From assembly GCA_019914945.1 (NCBI GenBank), contig CM034104.1:560501-624500 (forward strand): 64,000 bases of DNA, read 5' to 3'. The stretch comes from Typha latifolia (lineage: Eukaryota; Streptophyta; Magnoliopsida; Poales; Typhaceae). Below, piece by piece: positions 35,505 through 47,481 of this stretch. The position numbers and the translations under genes were made by a program. Every line of letters starts with the position of its first letter. The first letter of the stretch is position 1. Under the pieces are notes generated by a model. The model had not been told where the DNA came from, searched no databases, and was given only the letters and a program-made list of their open reading frames with translations.

Positions 35505-38125
35505 ATATATTGTTTCTCATCATTAATTCCAAATGCTTATCCAGTATCCAATCGTCGATCACCTATCAAGATCGTATGCAGTAAACGTATAGAAGACAAA
35601 CTCCATCAACTTGCTCCATCAAGACTAGACCATCAACATCGGCTCACACTGGTCATAGAAAGCTACCCCGAATTGTGCCAGTCCACATCGTATGTGTCGT
35701 CACCATTATTGAATTCTGAGAGTACTCCGAGGAGTATTCCGAGGATTCATATCCATGGCAAGATTTGTGCAAGTGTTCTTCACAATTAATACAGAATTAA
35801 TCGCTTTATTTGAAATCTCGGTCTCCTGATTCTGAATGCACTTGGAGTTGGAGATGGGTTCAGATTATGTCGGTCAAAAAGGAGATGCATTCGTTTGAAG
35901 AGCTTGATTAGTTAAGCCTGGAGGCAGGCAGTGGATAGCAGCAGGAGGAGGAGCAGAATGCTACATATGGTTTTGAGAAAAGCAAAAGGTTCGGAAGTGA
36001 AAAAGCTGGGAGTGGATTCCTCCTTGGAGTTCGCCTCTGACGTGACCTCTCTTCTTTTGTAGAACCTGAGACCAAGAGACCGGATCACCAGCCAACCGAG
36101 GAGAGATCTCTGCATTAAAACGTTACAGTACCAGAGCAAAAGCACCAAAGAACATGCAGTGATATGATGAATGTGGTGGTGGTTGAAGCGTAAAGAAGAA
36201 GCTTGGCTGCTGATCGTAATTTCCAAAGGTCCCACTTTATAATCCTCTGTTAAGGGGCCCTGCTGGCCTTTGCAATTTAAAAGCAAAATTAGTGGCAGTC
36301 AGGGCTCTAATAAATGACCTGTTTCACCAATAAATGCATAATATACTAGAAGACGAGAAGAAGGTGATCACAAAGCAAGTGTAGTTCGTCACATTATGCA
36401 TGCCATTCGAAACGTCGAACAATAAAAAAGAAACCTTACACAAGTAGACCTCCAAAGAACTTATAAAGGCTTTTAGCCAACAATGAAACATAAGATACTA
36501 ACAATACGGGAAACCAGAATGAAAATAAGATCATATTTAAATTCTTAAACAATGGTAGCATTGTTATCCATAAGGAAACACTATGACGTAGAATTTTTTT
36601 TTTTGAGAGAGAGAGAGAGAGAAAGAGAGAGAAAACGAGCAGACCTAGCTAGATTTTTTTTTTATATTTTTATTTTCTGAGGGAAACCGACCAAGAAAAT
36701 TTAAAGCAGGCATAGTGTCTACCCAGGCACTCTGCACCTGGAGACACAAATGGTATCCTTGTCATTAACCGAAGGTTGCTTAGTCAACCTCCTCATCATT
36801 TCGGCGAGCTCTGTCAGCCGCCCTCCTCATCTTAGCACTTATGTGGTTGCAGACACCCTGTAACTCCATTTTGTCCTCGGACTCATCGATCTCGGCTTGT
36901 TGGTTGCCGTCCAACCACAGGATTACTTGGTCGATCGTATCCGCGACCTTCTTCTTATAGGCAGCACTCATCTTTGAAGCGATATTCTCCTCTCTCCCTC
37001 TCCTCCTCCATGGCATTCCTTAGGTCGTAGTGCATATTTCTCCACGGTGTTCTTGGCCTCGACCTTCTTCCTGTGCTCCTCATCCTCGGACTTGTACTTC
37101 TCGGCTTCTTGGACCATATTTTGTATCTCCTCCGTGCTCAACCTGCCCTTGTCATTGGTGATAGTAATCTTGTTCTTCGGACCAGTAGTTTTGTCCTCAG
37201 CAGACACGTCCAAGATGCCATTTTCATCAATGTCGAAGCAAACAGTGATCTGAGAAACACCCCGTGGAGCAGGAGGGATCCCAGAGAGCTTAAATGTATA
37301 CCAAGGGTATTGTTATCCTTTGTCCTGGCCCTCTCACCCTCGTATATCTTGATCGACACATTAGGCTTGTTGCCCGAGTAGGTAGAAAAGACCTGGTCCT
37401 TCTTGCAAGGAATGGCGGTGTTCCTTGGGATCAAGACAGTCATGACTCCTCCAGCAGTCTCCAGTCCAAGGGATAGAGGAGTAACGTCGATCCAGTGGAA
37501 GAAAGTCCTTCAGCTTCTCGTTGTCCTGCTCCACTTAAGATGGCGGCATGGACAGCAGCTCCACAGGCAACAGCTTCATCCGGATCAATACTCCTGCACA
37601 ACTCAATTGCAGCAGCTGTTGCAACCTCGGTATTCTGGAGGAACCATCAACGAGGACAACATCGTCGACGCAATTAGTGATGAAAGCTTATTGGTTTGGC
37701 AGTGCAACTTGCCCCATCCTAGAAAGAGGGATGCAGAAAACAAATTTGCATATATACAACTTTCCAGAAATCATCAACCATATAAGATATTCCAGAGCAA
37801 GCCACACAAAGACAGAGCAGTATTGGATTTACTTGGTAATTACCACTGAGTTATAAACAAACTCACATTAAGCATAGGCATAAAGATTGTCATTAAAAAT
37901 ATTAGGAGATTACTTTAATTTAATCAATATTATAAGTTATCTGATAACAACAATAATATTTTCTAATATGATCCATATATAACTATTTCCAGATAACACG
38001 TGCTTTCCTATTGTTAGGAACACCAAATCTACAATTAAATTATAAATAATTACACAATGACAATATAAAAAAGTACTAGCAATTAATATATTCCCACTCG
38101 GAATGAAAGTGAAATTATTTCAATG
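35505..38125. repeat. Tandem duplicate unit A (decayed HSP70 3' half with flanks)
   Basis: This segment matches 38445-41960 in the same orientation and order. Shared blocks include aaatgcttatccag with the 'ctcacactggtcatag' block (about 35530-35690 and 38465-38630), 'ttagttaagcctggaggcag' (about 35910 and 38845), the HSP70 C-terminal coding part, HSP70 intron sequence (agcttattggtttggcag) and intron blocks up to about 38120. Unit A lacks roughly the first two thirds of HSP70 exon 2. Ends are approximate, set by where similarity fades by eye. Confidence 0.8.
36780..37677 (-). pseudogene. HSP70 pseudogene fragment (tandem copy of the intact gene)
   Basis: Minus-strand fragments match the substrate-binding half of the neighbouring HSP70: [20 protein letters not shown], then the [10 protein letters not shown] region, and finally NDEEVD followed by a stop. 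At least two frame shifts break it. One is near 37285-37295, between [10 protein letters not shown] and the LSGIPPAP region; the other is near 37010, around the helical lid. Its 5' end stops near the codons for VVLVDGS and is joined directly at about 37677 to intron-1-like sequence, so the ATPase domain and first exon are missing. Intron homology shows that it arose by DNA duplication and internal deletion, not by retroposition. It should give no functional chaperone. Confidence 0.88.
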
Positions 38126-39544
38126 AAAGTCAACGAGCTAGTTTAATGGTACAATAGGACATAAGTCGCACGGCAAAGTAATGAAAATATTAGTAGTAAA
38201 TGAAAATAAACACATCAAGAAGCGTACTCAAAATGAGAAAGAATATCATTTTATTTGTAACACGTAACTATTATTGTCATTCATATAAGTTGCTCATCAC
38301 TATTATCTTTGGCTCCATAACCTATTGCAACAGTGTGCAAAAAATTATATATATATATATAGGTCAAATATAAATTAAATTAGTAAAATAGGGTGAAAAA
38401 TAGACTACCGATTTAGAAAGATACTAATTAAGATAGCTGGGATTGATATTTTTCTCATCTCATTCAAATGCTTATCCAGAATTCAAGCTTCATCACATCA
38501 AGTTCCGATGCAGTAAACTTGTGGAAGACAAAACTCCCTCAACTTGCACCATGAAGACCAGACCATCAATATTGGCTCACACTGGTCATAGAAAACTACA
38601 CTCATTTGTGCCAGTCCACATCGTATGTCTCACCGTTAGTGAACTGCTTGCTAGAGCACTCCAAATGAGTATTCTGAGGAATCAAATCCATGGTTAAATG
38701 TGCTGATACTCTTAATCATTAATACAGAATTAATCATTTTATTTTAAACTTTGGTCTCCTGGTTCAAAATGCACATGGAGTTGAGATGCATCCAGACTAT
38801 TTCAGTCAAAAAGGAGAGGCATTCGTTTGAAGAACTTGAATAGTTAAGCCTGGAGGCAGTGGGTAGCAGCAGCAGGAGTAGCACACTGCTATATATGGTT
38901 TTGAGAAAAGCAAAAGATTCGGAAGTGAAAAAGCTGAATAAAGTCCTTGGAGTTCACCTCTGATTTGTAGAAGAATAATGCTTTGCCAAGTAGCCAACAA
39001 AAACTGTACACACCCAAACCCACCCAAAAAGAAAAAATTGAGATTAATGCGGTGGTGCCTGAAGCATAAAGTAGCAGCTTGGCAGCCAGCGTAATTTGAG
39101 ACGGTCCCGTAAGTTGGGGACCTTGCTGGCCTTTGCAAAGAGGAGAGAATGACTCCAGTTAGGGAGCTAACTGACCTGTTTCACCAATATAGCATATGGT
39201 AAATAGAAGACGCGAAGGGTGACAAGCCAGCGTAGATTTGTGACATTATGCTTGGCTTCTAAATATAGAACAATATACAAGTACCAAAAATGAACAATAA
39301 TTCCTTTTCATGCGACACATAAAAGAGAGAAAACCAGAATGAATTCTTAGCGCAAAATAAGCACTTGCATTGATGACACCACCTTTAAATTCTTAAACAA
39401 AAGTAGCAAGTTGTTCGATCACAACGCATTGTCCATGAGGAAGATCCATGACCTAGAAAAGTTCAAAGCAGCCATAATACCCTAACCAGGTACTCTGCAC
39501 CTGGAGACAAAAAATGATATCATTGTCACCAAACCGAAGTTTGC
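38126..39544. other. Spacer between the HSP70 pseudogene unit and the intact HSP70
   Basis: AT-rich junction DNA to about 38444, with a TA run near 38346-38361. The 3' flank of the intact HSP70 follows; it is duplicated in unit A at about 35505-36780. No separate gene was recognised. Confidence 0.6.
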
Positions 39545-41960
39545 TTAGTCGACCTCCTCAATCTTGGGGCCAGCCCCGCTGCCACCAGCAGAGGGACCAT
39601 CCTCATCCATTCCACCGGCCACGTCAGCACCGGGTCCCTGGTACATCTTGGCAATTATGGGGTTGCAGATGCCCTCCAACTCCTTCATCTTGTCATCGAA
39701 CTCATCAGCCTCGGCCAGTTGGTTGCCATCCAACCACTGGATTGCCTCGTCAATAGCAGCCTCAACCTTTTTCTTGTCGTCAGCACTCATCTTAGAAGCA
39801 ATCTTCTCATCCTTGATGGTATTCCTCATGTTATAGGCATAGTTCTCCAAGGCATTCTTAGACTCAACCTTCTTCTTGTGCTCCTCGTCCTCAGACTTGT
39901 ACTTCTCAGCCTCTTGGACCATCTTCTCAATTTCCTCCTTGCTCAACCTGCCCTTGTCATTGGTAATAGTGATCTTGTTCTTCTGTCCGGTAGTTTTGTC
40001 CTCGGCAGACACGTTCAATATACCATTTGCATCAATGTCGAAGCATACTGTGATCTGAGGAACACCCCTTGGTGCAGGAGGGATTCCAGAGAGCTCAAAT
40101 TTGCCAAGGAGATTGTTATCCCTGGTCCTAGTCCTCTCACCCTCATATACCTGGATCAACACACCAGGCTGGTTGTCTGAGTAGGTAGAGAAGACCTGCT
40201 CCTTCTTAGTAGGAATGGTGGTGTTCCGCGGGATTAGGACAGTCATGACTCCTCCAGCAGTCTCCAGTCCAAGAGATAGAGGAGTTACATCCAGCAGAAG
40301 AAGGTCCTGCACTTTCTCATTGCCCTCTCCACTCAAGATGGCAGCCTGGACAGCAGCTCCATAGGCTACAGCTTCATCAGGATTGATACTCTTGCACAAC
40401 TCCTTCCCATTGAAGAAGTCCTGCAGCAGCTGTTGCACCCTGGGAATTCTGGTGGATCCACCAACGAGGACAACATCATGGACAGTGCTCTTATCCATCT
40501 TGGCATCCCTCAAACACTTCTCCACAGGCTCCATGCACTTCCTGAAGAGATCCATGTTGAGCTCCTCAAACCTGGCTCGGGTGATAGTGGAGTAGAAATC
40601 AATGCCCTCATACAGGGAATCAATTTCAATTGTAGTTTGAGCAGTGGAGGAAAGTGTTCTCTTTGCCCTTTCACAGGAAGTCCGCAGCCTCCTAAGAGCC
40701 CTAGGGTTCCCAGTAATATCTTTCTTGTGCTTCCTCTTGAACTCCTGCACAAAGTGGTTCACCATCCGGTTGTCGAAGTCCTCCCCACCAAGGTGAGTAT
40801 CACCAGCAGTGGCCTTGACCTCAAAAATACCCTCCTCAATTGTGAGGAGGGAAACATCAAAGGTGCCACCACCAAGGTCAAAGATGAGAACATTCTTCTC
40901 ACCAACACTGGTAGCCTTCTTGTCAAGACCATAGGCAATAGCAGCAGCAGTTGGCTCATTGATGATCCGCATGACATTGAGACCAGCAATAACTCCAGCA
41001 TCCTTTGTTGCCTGCCTCTGGGAGTCGTTAAAGTACGCAGGTACAGTGACAACAGCATTTTTGATAGTGGTTCCTAGGTAAGCTTCAGCAATCTCACGCA
41101 TCTTAATTAGGACCATAGAGGATATTTCTTCGGCGGCAAATTGCTTCTCCTCACCCTTGTATTGGACAACAATCATAGGCTTGTCCCCAGGGCCAGGAAT
41201 AACCTTAAAAGGCCAGAGCTTCATATCACCTTGGACAGAAGAATCAGAAAACCTCCTGCCAATAAGACGCTTGGCATCTGCAATAAAGAACAATTATAAG
41301 AGAACAGGCATATATATACTGGGAGTCAATGCAGGTAAGTTTCATAACAATCTTTAGGTTCATCTATATCACAACAGTATATATTTTGTAAAAAGTGGGA
41401 CCTCCCATTCTGCCATCTTACTATTCTCTGCATTAAATGTTCCACATGCCATAATAGAGTAATGCATTGTAAATCTAAGTTTATACATCATTTCTATTAG
41501 AAAAAGTAAACGCAAATGAAGACTTAGTGCAATTATTGACTAGAGCTTATTGGTTTGGCAGCTCAACTTGTCACATTCTGAAAAGATAGATGCAGCAAAA
41601 AAGCAATTGAAACAACTTTCAAGAAACCACTAACTAAATAAGACATTCCAGAGCAAGCTACTATGAAATCTCTTCTAGGTAACACCAGGAAAGGCACACA
41701 AACACAGCTGCATTGTGCTTACTTGGCAATTACAACAGAGATAAAAACAAATTAAAGTTAAAGAGAGGCATAAAGATTGCTGCGAAAACATCAGGAGATT
41801 ACTCCAATTTAATCAGCATAAGTTATCTTGTAACAATAATAAGATTTTCCAATAATCCAAAACAATTTCCAGATTACACATGTATTCCTCTTTGATAACA
41901 CTATATTTGCAATTAAAATAACTAAAAAATGACGAAATAAAAATTACTCACAGCATATTC
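38445..41960. repeat. Tandem duplicate unit B (contains the intact HSP70 exon 2)
   Basis: Partner of 35505-38125. It holds the 3' flank, exon 2 and the proximal part of intron 1 of the functional HSP70 gene. Similarity in non-coding blocks is high enough to be seen by eye over more than 1 kb, so the duplication is moderately recent. The far edge, near 41960 inside intron 1, is approximate. Confidence 0.75.
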
Positions 41961-42853
41961 CCACCAAAAATGAAGAGTAAACTGCTTTCAATAAAACTTA
42001 AACCGTCTTAATAATACAATATGAGGTTTGACTTAATCAAACACTTCCTACTGTGAGCTGAAAAACAGTGAAACTCTATTTGAAAATTTAATGATCCCAT
42101 CACATTACATTTCTTCACTCACTTACACTGTAACTAGAGAGATAGACAACAAGACCATGGAATGTCAACCTGCATCCCTTTTATTTCTCTTAATAATAAG
42201 GTGAGATATCTCACACTGTTTCATTAAGAAATATTTTAAACGTGTCTATCTAAATCCTTATTTCTAGATGAACATTGACGAAAGGCAGCTTCAAATTTTA
42301 AATCTGAGCAAGGATTCATAACTCGTCTCCCATGGATACGGATCGCAGAACAAATATAGAGCATACTAATCGCACCGCAAAAGTCACCTAGCAAATAACC
42401 AGCTAAAATAAACCAAACTCACTGTTACGCGTGATACTAATGCACATCCACGAATACGAGTTACCAAATCACACTCGACGTGCCATATTGGAAACAATGA
42501 AATGCATTCAAATACAGTCATATAGCAGATCCAATACTCCTTTCAACTGATCTATCAAATCAACATATGTACAACCGAGATCTAAAGGTATAATCATAGA
42601 TCTGTCGACCACGACGCTATAAGTGACGAGAAAACTCACCAAAGACTGTGTTGATGGGGTTCATGGCGACCTGGTTCTTGGCAGCGTCGCCGATGAGCCT
42701 CTCGGAGTCGGTGAACGCGACATAAGAAGGAGTCGTCCGATTTCCCTGGTCGTTCGCGATGATCTCCACGCGATCGTGCTGCCATACTCCGACGCACGAG
42801 TACGTCGTCCCGAGATCGATCCCGATTGCCGGACCCTCTCCTTTACCAGACAT
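39545..42853 (-). CDS. Cytosolic heat-shock cognate HSP70
   Basis: Two exons on the minus strand, 42853-42640 and 41277-39545, encode 648 residues. The single intron falls after the codons for NTVFG, the conserved plant HSC70 position. The ATPase domain (about residues 1-385) carries the three family signatures: [30 protein letters not shown] and [15 protein letters not shown]. The linker and beta-sandwich substrate domain follow ([20 protein letters not shown]), then the helical lid. The C-terminus ends KIEEVD, the TPR co-chaperone binding tail of cytosolic forms. No transit or signal peptide is present. It binds unfolded clients in an ATP-driven cycle with J proteins and HSP90 partners. A perfect heat-shock element upstream suggests heat induction. 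Several degraded relatives surround it. Confidence 0.97.
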
Positions 42854-42967
42854 TAATTTGATTCTCGGACCGAACAGCAATGAAGAGAGAGGAAGAAGAG
42901 GTTAAGAGCACAAGATTGGCGCCGTTAGGGTTTGGTATTGAGAGGGGAGAGCGCAACGCGAGAGCAG

Positions 42968-43000
42968 TATATAAAAGATTATATGGGTTCTAGAAAGTTC
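42968..43000 (-). promoter_or_regulatory. Heat-shock element and TATA region of HSP70
   Basis: TTCTAGAAAGTTC at 42988-43000 is a perfect three-unit heat-shock element of the nTTCnnGAAnnTTCn type. An AT-rich TATATAAAA stretch at 42968-42976 lies just downstream in the direction of transcription, about 115 bases before the ATG. Spacing and order fit HSF-controlled transcription. Confidence 0.75.
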
Positions 43001-45363
43001 GAGTGAGTTAGTTATGGCCGTCCGATCAAATTGGACGGCATCGGGAGCCAGTTTGCAGTCGACCAAAGTGGGACCCACAACGTGATCCATGAGGCCCGTC
43101 GTTGTGGCGCGAAGTGGAGGCCTTTTTGCCACGTGGAGGAAAGCTGAGCTCCAGTCAAATTGGAAGTCCGAAAGGTATGCATGATAGTAGCAGCCGATCC
43201 GGTTTCAGGAATTCAGAATTCTTTCCACATATTTTTATTTTTATTTTTTAAAAAAGCAATTATTTAAACCAATAGAAAGCTGCGAAGTAACAACTGTATT
43301 AAATCCGTACATGAGTTGAAATCTGAACTATATATTGATTAAATTTTGATGAAGTCTAACTGAGAAGCTATCTATAAAATATTGATATTTATTCAGCTCA
43401 GTTCTAACCTTCGAATTTTAAATGATAAAAAATATATTTTTTCCTTTCATGCTCTAGTTTTAATTTGTAAGTTGTTATTGTCTTGTGGTCTCAATCTAAC
43501 CACACATTGGAGATTCAATCACATAACAATGGTTTTTCCACTTTTAACCTCAGAATTACTATTTACTCTCTGCTTGAGTTAATATGATAGCAATTTTTCT
43601 CTACTTGGAAGCTGATATTTATCCTCATAATCTATTATCTCTATCAGCCTTTGCAAGATATTAAACTATATCTTAGCTTCCATTCACTTCAGAAATAAAT
43701 TTTTTTATATAACTTTTTATTCTAAAATAACAGATAAATAATATATAATCTCATTCTAGAATATAAATATTATTTATCAAAATTACATCTTATATCATGT
43801 ACTAACCTAATTACTAATTTACTCTTAGTAACTATCCCATCAATCTACTTTATATCAAATTAAAATGTATTCCTAATAATTTTATAAAAATAAAATATTT
43901 TTTATCCTCTTATTTACTTACTCTTACATATTTATTTTATAATATAAGTGAATATAAAAATAGTTAAGTCTGAAATAAATACCTCATTTTGAGAATAAGA
44001 AAGATGAATATTCATTCTAAACTAAACAAAGCGTTATATTATATAATTAAAGTAGGTAGAACCAATTTGGATTAGAATAAGCTTCCAGAATAAGCATGTG
44101 GTTATTCTCTATCATAGAACAGCAGTTGAGAAGTTATTATCATTGAAGTGCAAGTTGTTCCACTGTAGAAGGACATCATAAAAACCACAAGCCTCTCCAT
44201 GTAGACTAACATCTTATTTGTTTCCTTGATCATAATGATTGCCGTATAGGAAGTACCTCGTAGTGCAGCTGCAATGCACTTTGGAACGGCGGTGAATAAA
44301 GAAAGAGGTGGAGGATTTTTTTCTTTGGAGGTGGTCTTCATCAGCCAGCATGGCATTAAGGGTTCTTTCACAACCACCATTGAGTTTTGGAGCTTTAGGT
44401 GAAAAGAAAAGAAGAAAAAAAGCCAAGACTTGTCATCAAGTCCAGTGATTTCATGGCTGTCATAGTGTTAACAGCTAATTATACAACTTCCATTGCAATA
44501 TCAGCAAGCAAATTGGAATGACTACAATTGATAAGTCTAGTTTGGCATCAATCTTCAATTAGGTGGTCATCTGTTTTCCTGATTTTATTCACCAGTGACA
44601 CCGAGCTTGAATTGAGGCAATGGAACTCTGTAATTCAACTGCTTAATTCCTTCTACATCAGGGCATATATTGGCTGGCTCATAACTTAGTTGCTGCATTC
44701 TATTCAAACCAAATCAGAGGCAACTAAAGGAGAGAAATTTAAACAAACAAGCAGCCCTCACCCACACGGTAAGGGACCTCATTATATCCATTTTAAAAGG
44801 GACTTGATCTTTTCTATAACTAAAAATCTCTATAGTAAATTTAGCAGTAACCTTGAATCTAATCAAATGGGCACAAGTATTAATTAAAGCAAGAAAGGAC
44901 GGAAAGCTAGGCTTGAGAAGGCTTTGCCACTTCCTTTTGACAAAGGGCAGCACTCACATGAATAATTACAGGCCCAGGGGCACTCAAAGACAAATAGATG
45001 GGGAATGGTGCAGCTTTCTTGATGGCTTTGCAGCAGTCACCCATTAAAATTTTCAAATATGGACTAATTTACTGAGAAAAGGAATGATGGCTTACAGATG
45101 GCCTGATATATACATCAGAGCTGCCTCCACCAAAGGGATGTAGATTAAGGAACAAACCAGACATTGACACAGAAGATAAGTTGATAAGCCTCTAAACGAA
45201 TCTAATAAAAACTCAGTGGGCTCTGAATTCACTGTCGTTGTGGAAACTGGTAAGCATTATGAAAGCTTGTATTATATTGTTCTCGTTCAGACTACACATA
45301 CAAATGATAAGAGGGCAAACAAAAACTTAAAACAACATTTTGAGAGAAACCCACTTATCAATC
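43001..45363. other. Intergenic region upstream of HSP70
   Basis: The distal HSP70 promoter, then AT-rich DNA. The segment 43690-44035 is very AT-rich and may be an old non-autonomous element, but clear terminal repeats were not found. ORFs of 70-92 codons at 44102-44426 (minus) have no family resemblance. Nothing else recognised. Confidence 0.55.
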
Positions 45364-46290
45364 TTAAATGGGCTTTTCTTGAGCTGCTCTAATTTTTGAT
45401 GGAGAAGAAGGTAATGGTGTTACCTGTGAGGAGGTGGAATGGATTTGATTTACTCTTTCTCTGTTCTTCCCAATGACAATGGTGATGAACGAGCCATCCT
45501 CCTCATCTGTCCCTCTAGGTGAAGTAGAAGCCTGTTGCTTTGCTACTTCATCAACAAGTCCACCATTTCTCTGAGCTTTCATGGCTTCTTCCAGAAGTGT
45601 TTTCCTGTAAAGCTTCTCCTCTGCATCCTTGAGGAATTTGAACTTTGGAGGGGGTGAGGAGCTCACCCTATTGAAGTCATCTTCCCTTGAGGATTCAAAG
45701 AGTGGATTGAACCCATGTTGCTTGTAAGAATCCATGGGAGTTAGAGGTTGTGGTGTATATAAAGGAGGGGAAGAGAGAGGTGTTAAGAATGGGGTCTCTG
45801 CACAGTGGAGCAGATCACTCAAACTCCTCCCCCTTGAACCTTTCCTGCTCCTTCCTCCTCTGGACCTCCCATCCTCTGACTCCAAATCCTCCTTGGTCTC
45901 CTCTTTAATGGTGAAGAGAAACCTGGGTGGGCCTGAGAGGCTGTGAAGCCTCATGAGCTCTGCATCGACACTCTCTTCTCCTCCATAAGTCTTAAGAAGC
46001 AAATCTTTGCTAGAGTTTGAAGAGAATTGCGAATCACTAGAATGGTCTCCTCCATTGGTTGAACTGTGGATCTGCTGAGGATTGAGAGCTGTGGAGCTGA
46101 GGGAAGATGGTTTTCTCCAGCAGAAGAGGTGGAGGAGTTCTTTAGCAGTACTGGCGTGAGTTTCCTCTACGCCTTGGTCGGACCTTCTCTTCTTCCACCA
46201 GAACAAGTAATAGAGCTCCGCCATGAGAGCCAAAAGCAGGAAGCTTGATACAAGGGTCAGACTAATGCCCACACAACTCAAAGTTCTCAT
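45364..46290 (-). CDS. Plant-specific single-pass membrane protein, unknown function
   Basis: An intact single-exon frame of 308 residues, starting at MRTLSCVGIS. The frame runs 11 codons further upstream but from a TTG, so the ATG at 46290 is used. Residues about 6-28 form one hydrophobic helix (GISLTLVSSFLLLALMAELY), followed directly by YLFWWKKRR. The basic residues after the helix favour a cytosolic C-terminus. The rest is Ser/Pro-rich and probably disordered. It has short conserved-looking blocks: ELLHLFCWRKPSSLSSTALN, GPPRFLFTIKEETKEDLESE and FKFLKDAEEKLYRKTLLEEA. Similar membrane-anchored proteins occur across plants without a known function. Coding quality is good (long frame, composition, no breaks). 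No catalytic motif was seen. Confidence 0.78.
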   Translation of the reverse strand: MRTLSCVGISLTLVSSFLLLALMAELYYLFWWKKRRSDQGVEETHASTAKELLHLFCWRKPSSLSSTALNPQQIHSSTNGGDHSSDSQFSSNSSKDLLLKTYGGEESVDAELMRLHSLSGPPRFLFTIKEETKEDLESEDGRSRGGRSRKGSRGRSLSDLLHCAETPFLTPLSSPPLYTPQPLTPMDSYKQHGFNPLFESSREDDFNRVSSSPPPKFKFLKDAEEKLYRKTLLEEAMKAQRNGGLVDEVAKQQASTSPRGTDEEDGSFITIVIGKNRERVNQIHSTSSQVTPLPSSPSKIRAAQEKPI

Positions 46291-47000
46291 CTTGGCCTTA
46301 TCAAAAATCACCAAATCCACCAAAACTTTTTGCAGAGAAAAGCTGCCTAAGAATCAACTACAATACTTCTTCTAGAGGCGACAAACTACAAAATCACAAA
46401 GCGGAAAACCCAACATCCTCAAGAACCCAAAGCGAAAAAAGAAATGGAGTCAACTGAGAAGGGAATACAGCAAAAAGATCACACCTTTCTCATCAAACCC
46501 ACACCTTGAGACCACCAGGGAGAAAGAATCACAGCCTTCTTTAAGAACAGACACCAACCAAAACTGCCCAACACCTGGGATCCGCCATTGCTGCCCAAAA
46601 TTTCCCAGCTTTTGCTAAAAAAAACGCCCTGGGCAGGGACCGGGAATCCTTAATAGTGCAATAGCCAACAAAATGCCCACAACCCAAATCACCCCTCGTG
46701 GATTTCTCACGAGTTTTGGTTGGTCGATAAGGTCGCGTTCTTCGAGAGCGGCTCACATGGGGCTGGAGAAAGGAGGGTCCTTTGTCTCCTAATAACTCCC
46801 CCAGCAACTTCCCCGCACTCAGTCGGAACGAAGGACTTCTACCCTCCACGGCGGACTTCAAGATTGGTGCCAGATGATGACCCTTTCTTGCGCATATAAG
46901 TGGGGAAGTTGTTGCCGATATTTTTGTAATCCCCAAATTACGGAATATTTACTTAATCCTAACCCTCCATTACTTTGACATTTGTAGGATATATGACTTG

Positions 47001-47056
47001 ATGATGATAATAATAATAATAATAATAATAATAGTAGTAGTAGTAGTAGTAATAAT
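47001..47056. repeat. Compound (AAT)n(AGT)n microsatellite
   Basis: About ten AAT/TAA units run into about seven TAG/AGT units, then two AAT units. This is a simple tandem repeat in intergenic DNA. Confidence 0.9.
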
Positions 47057-47298
47057 GGACATGCTAATATTTCTGTATGAAGTGGACCACGAAATTGGGT
47101 ATCACATGCATTGATGCTCAAAAGAAAGCTTGCAAAAGGCTCTTTAGTTAGTCTTTACTCTCTCGCCACAAGAGAAAACATTATACTATATGCTAAGGCA
47201 CAAACAAAAGCTGTATAATTGAAAGCATAATCCGATTAAGATGTTATCATGTGACCTTGGATTCCCTCTCAAGTGGTCACATATTTGTTTCAAGGTAT

Positions 47299-47481
<183 letters not shown>

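Noticed and set aside
43690..44040. AT-rich stretch resembling a MITE
   Set aside because: The right end looks element-like, but no matching inverted terminal repeat or target-site duplication could be found by eye.
46291..46323. Eleven extra N-terminal codons for the membrane-protein gene
   Set aside because: The apparent first codon is TTG; the ATG at 46290 places the hydrophobic helix near the N-terminus as expected.
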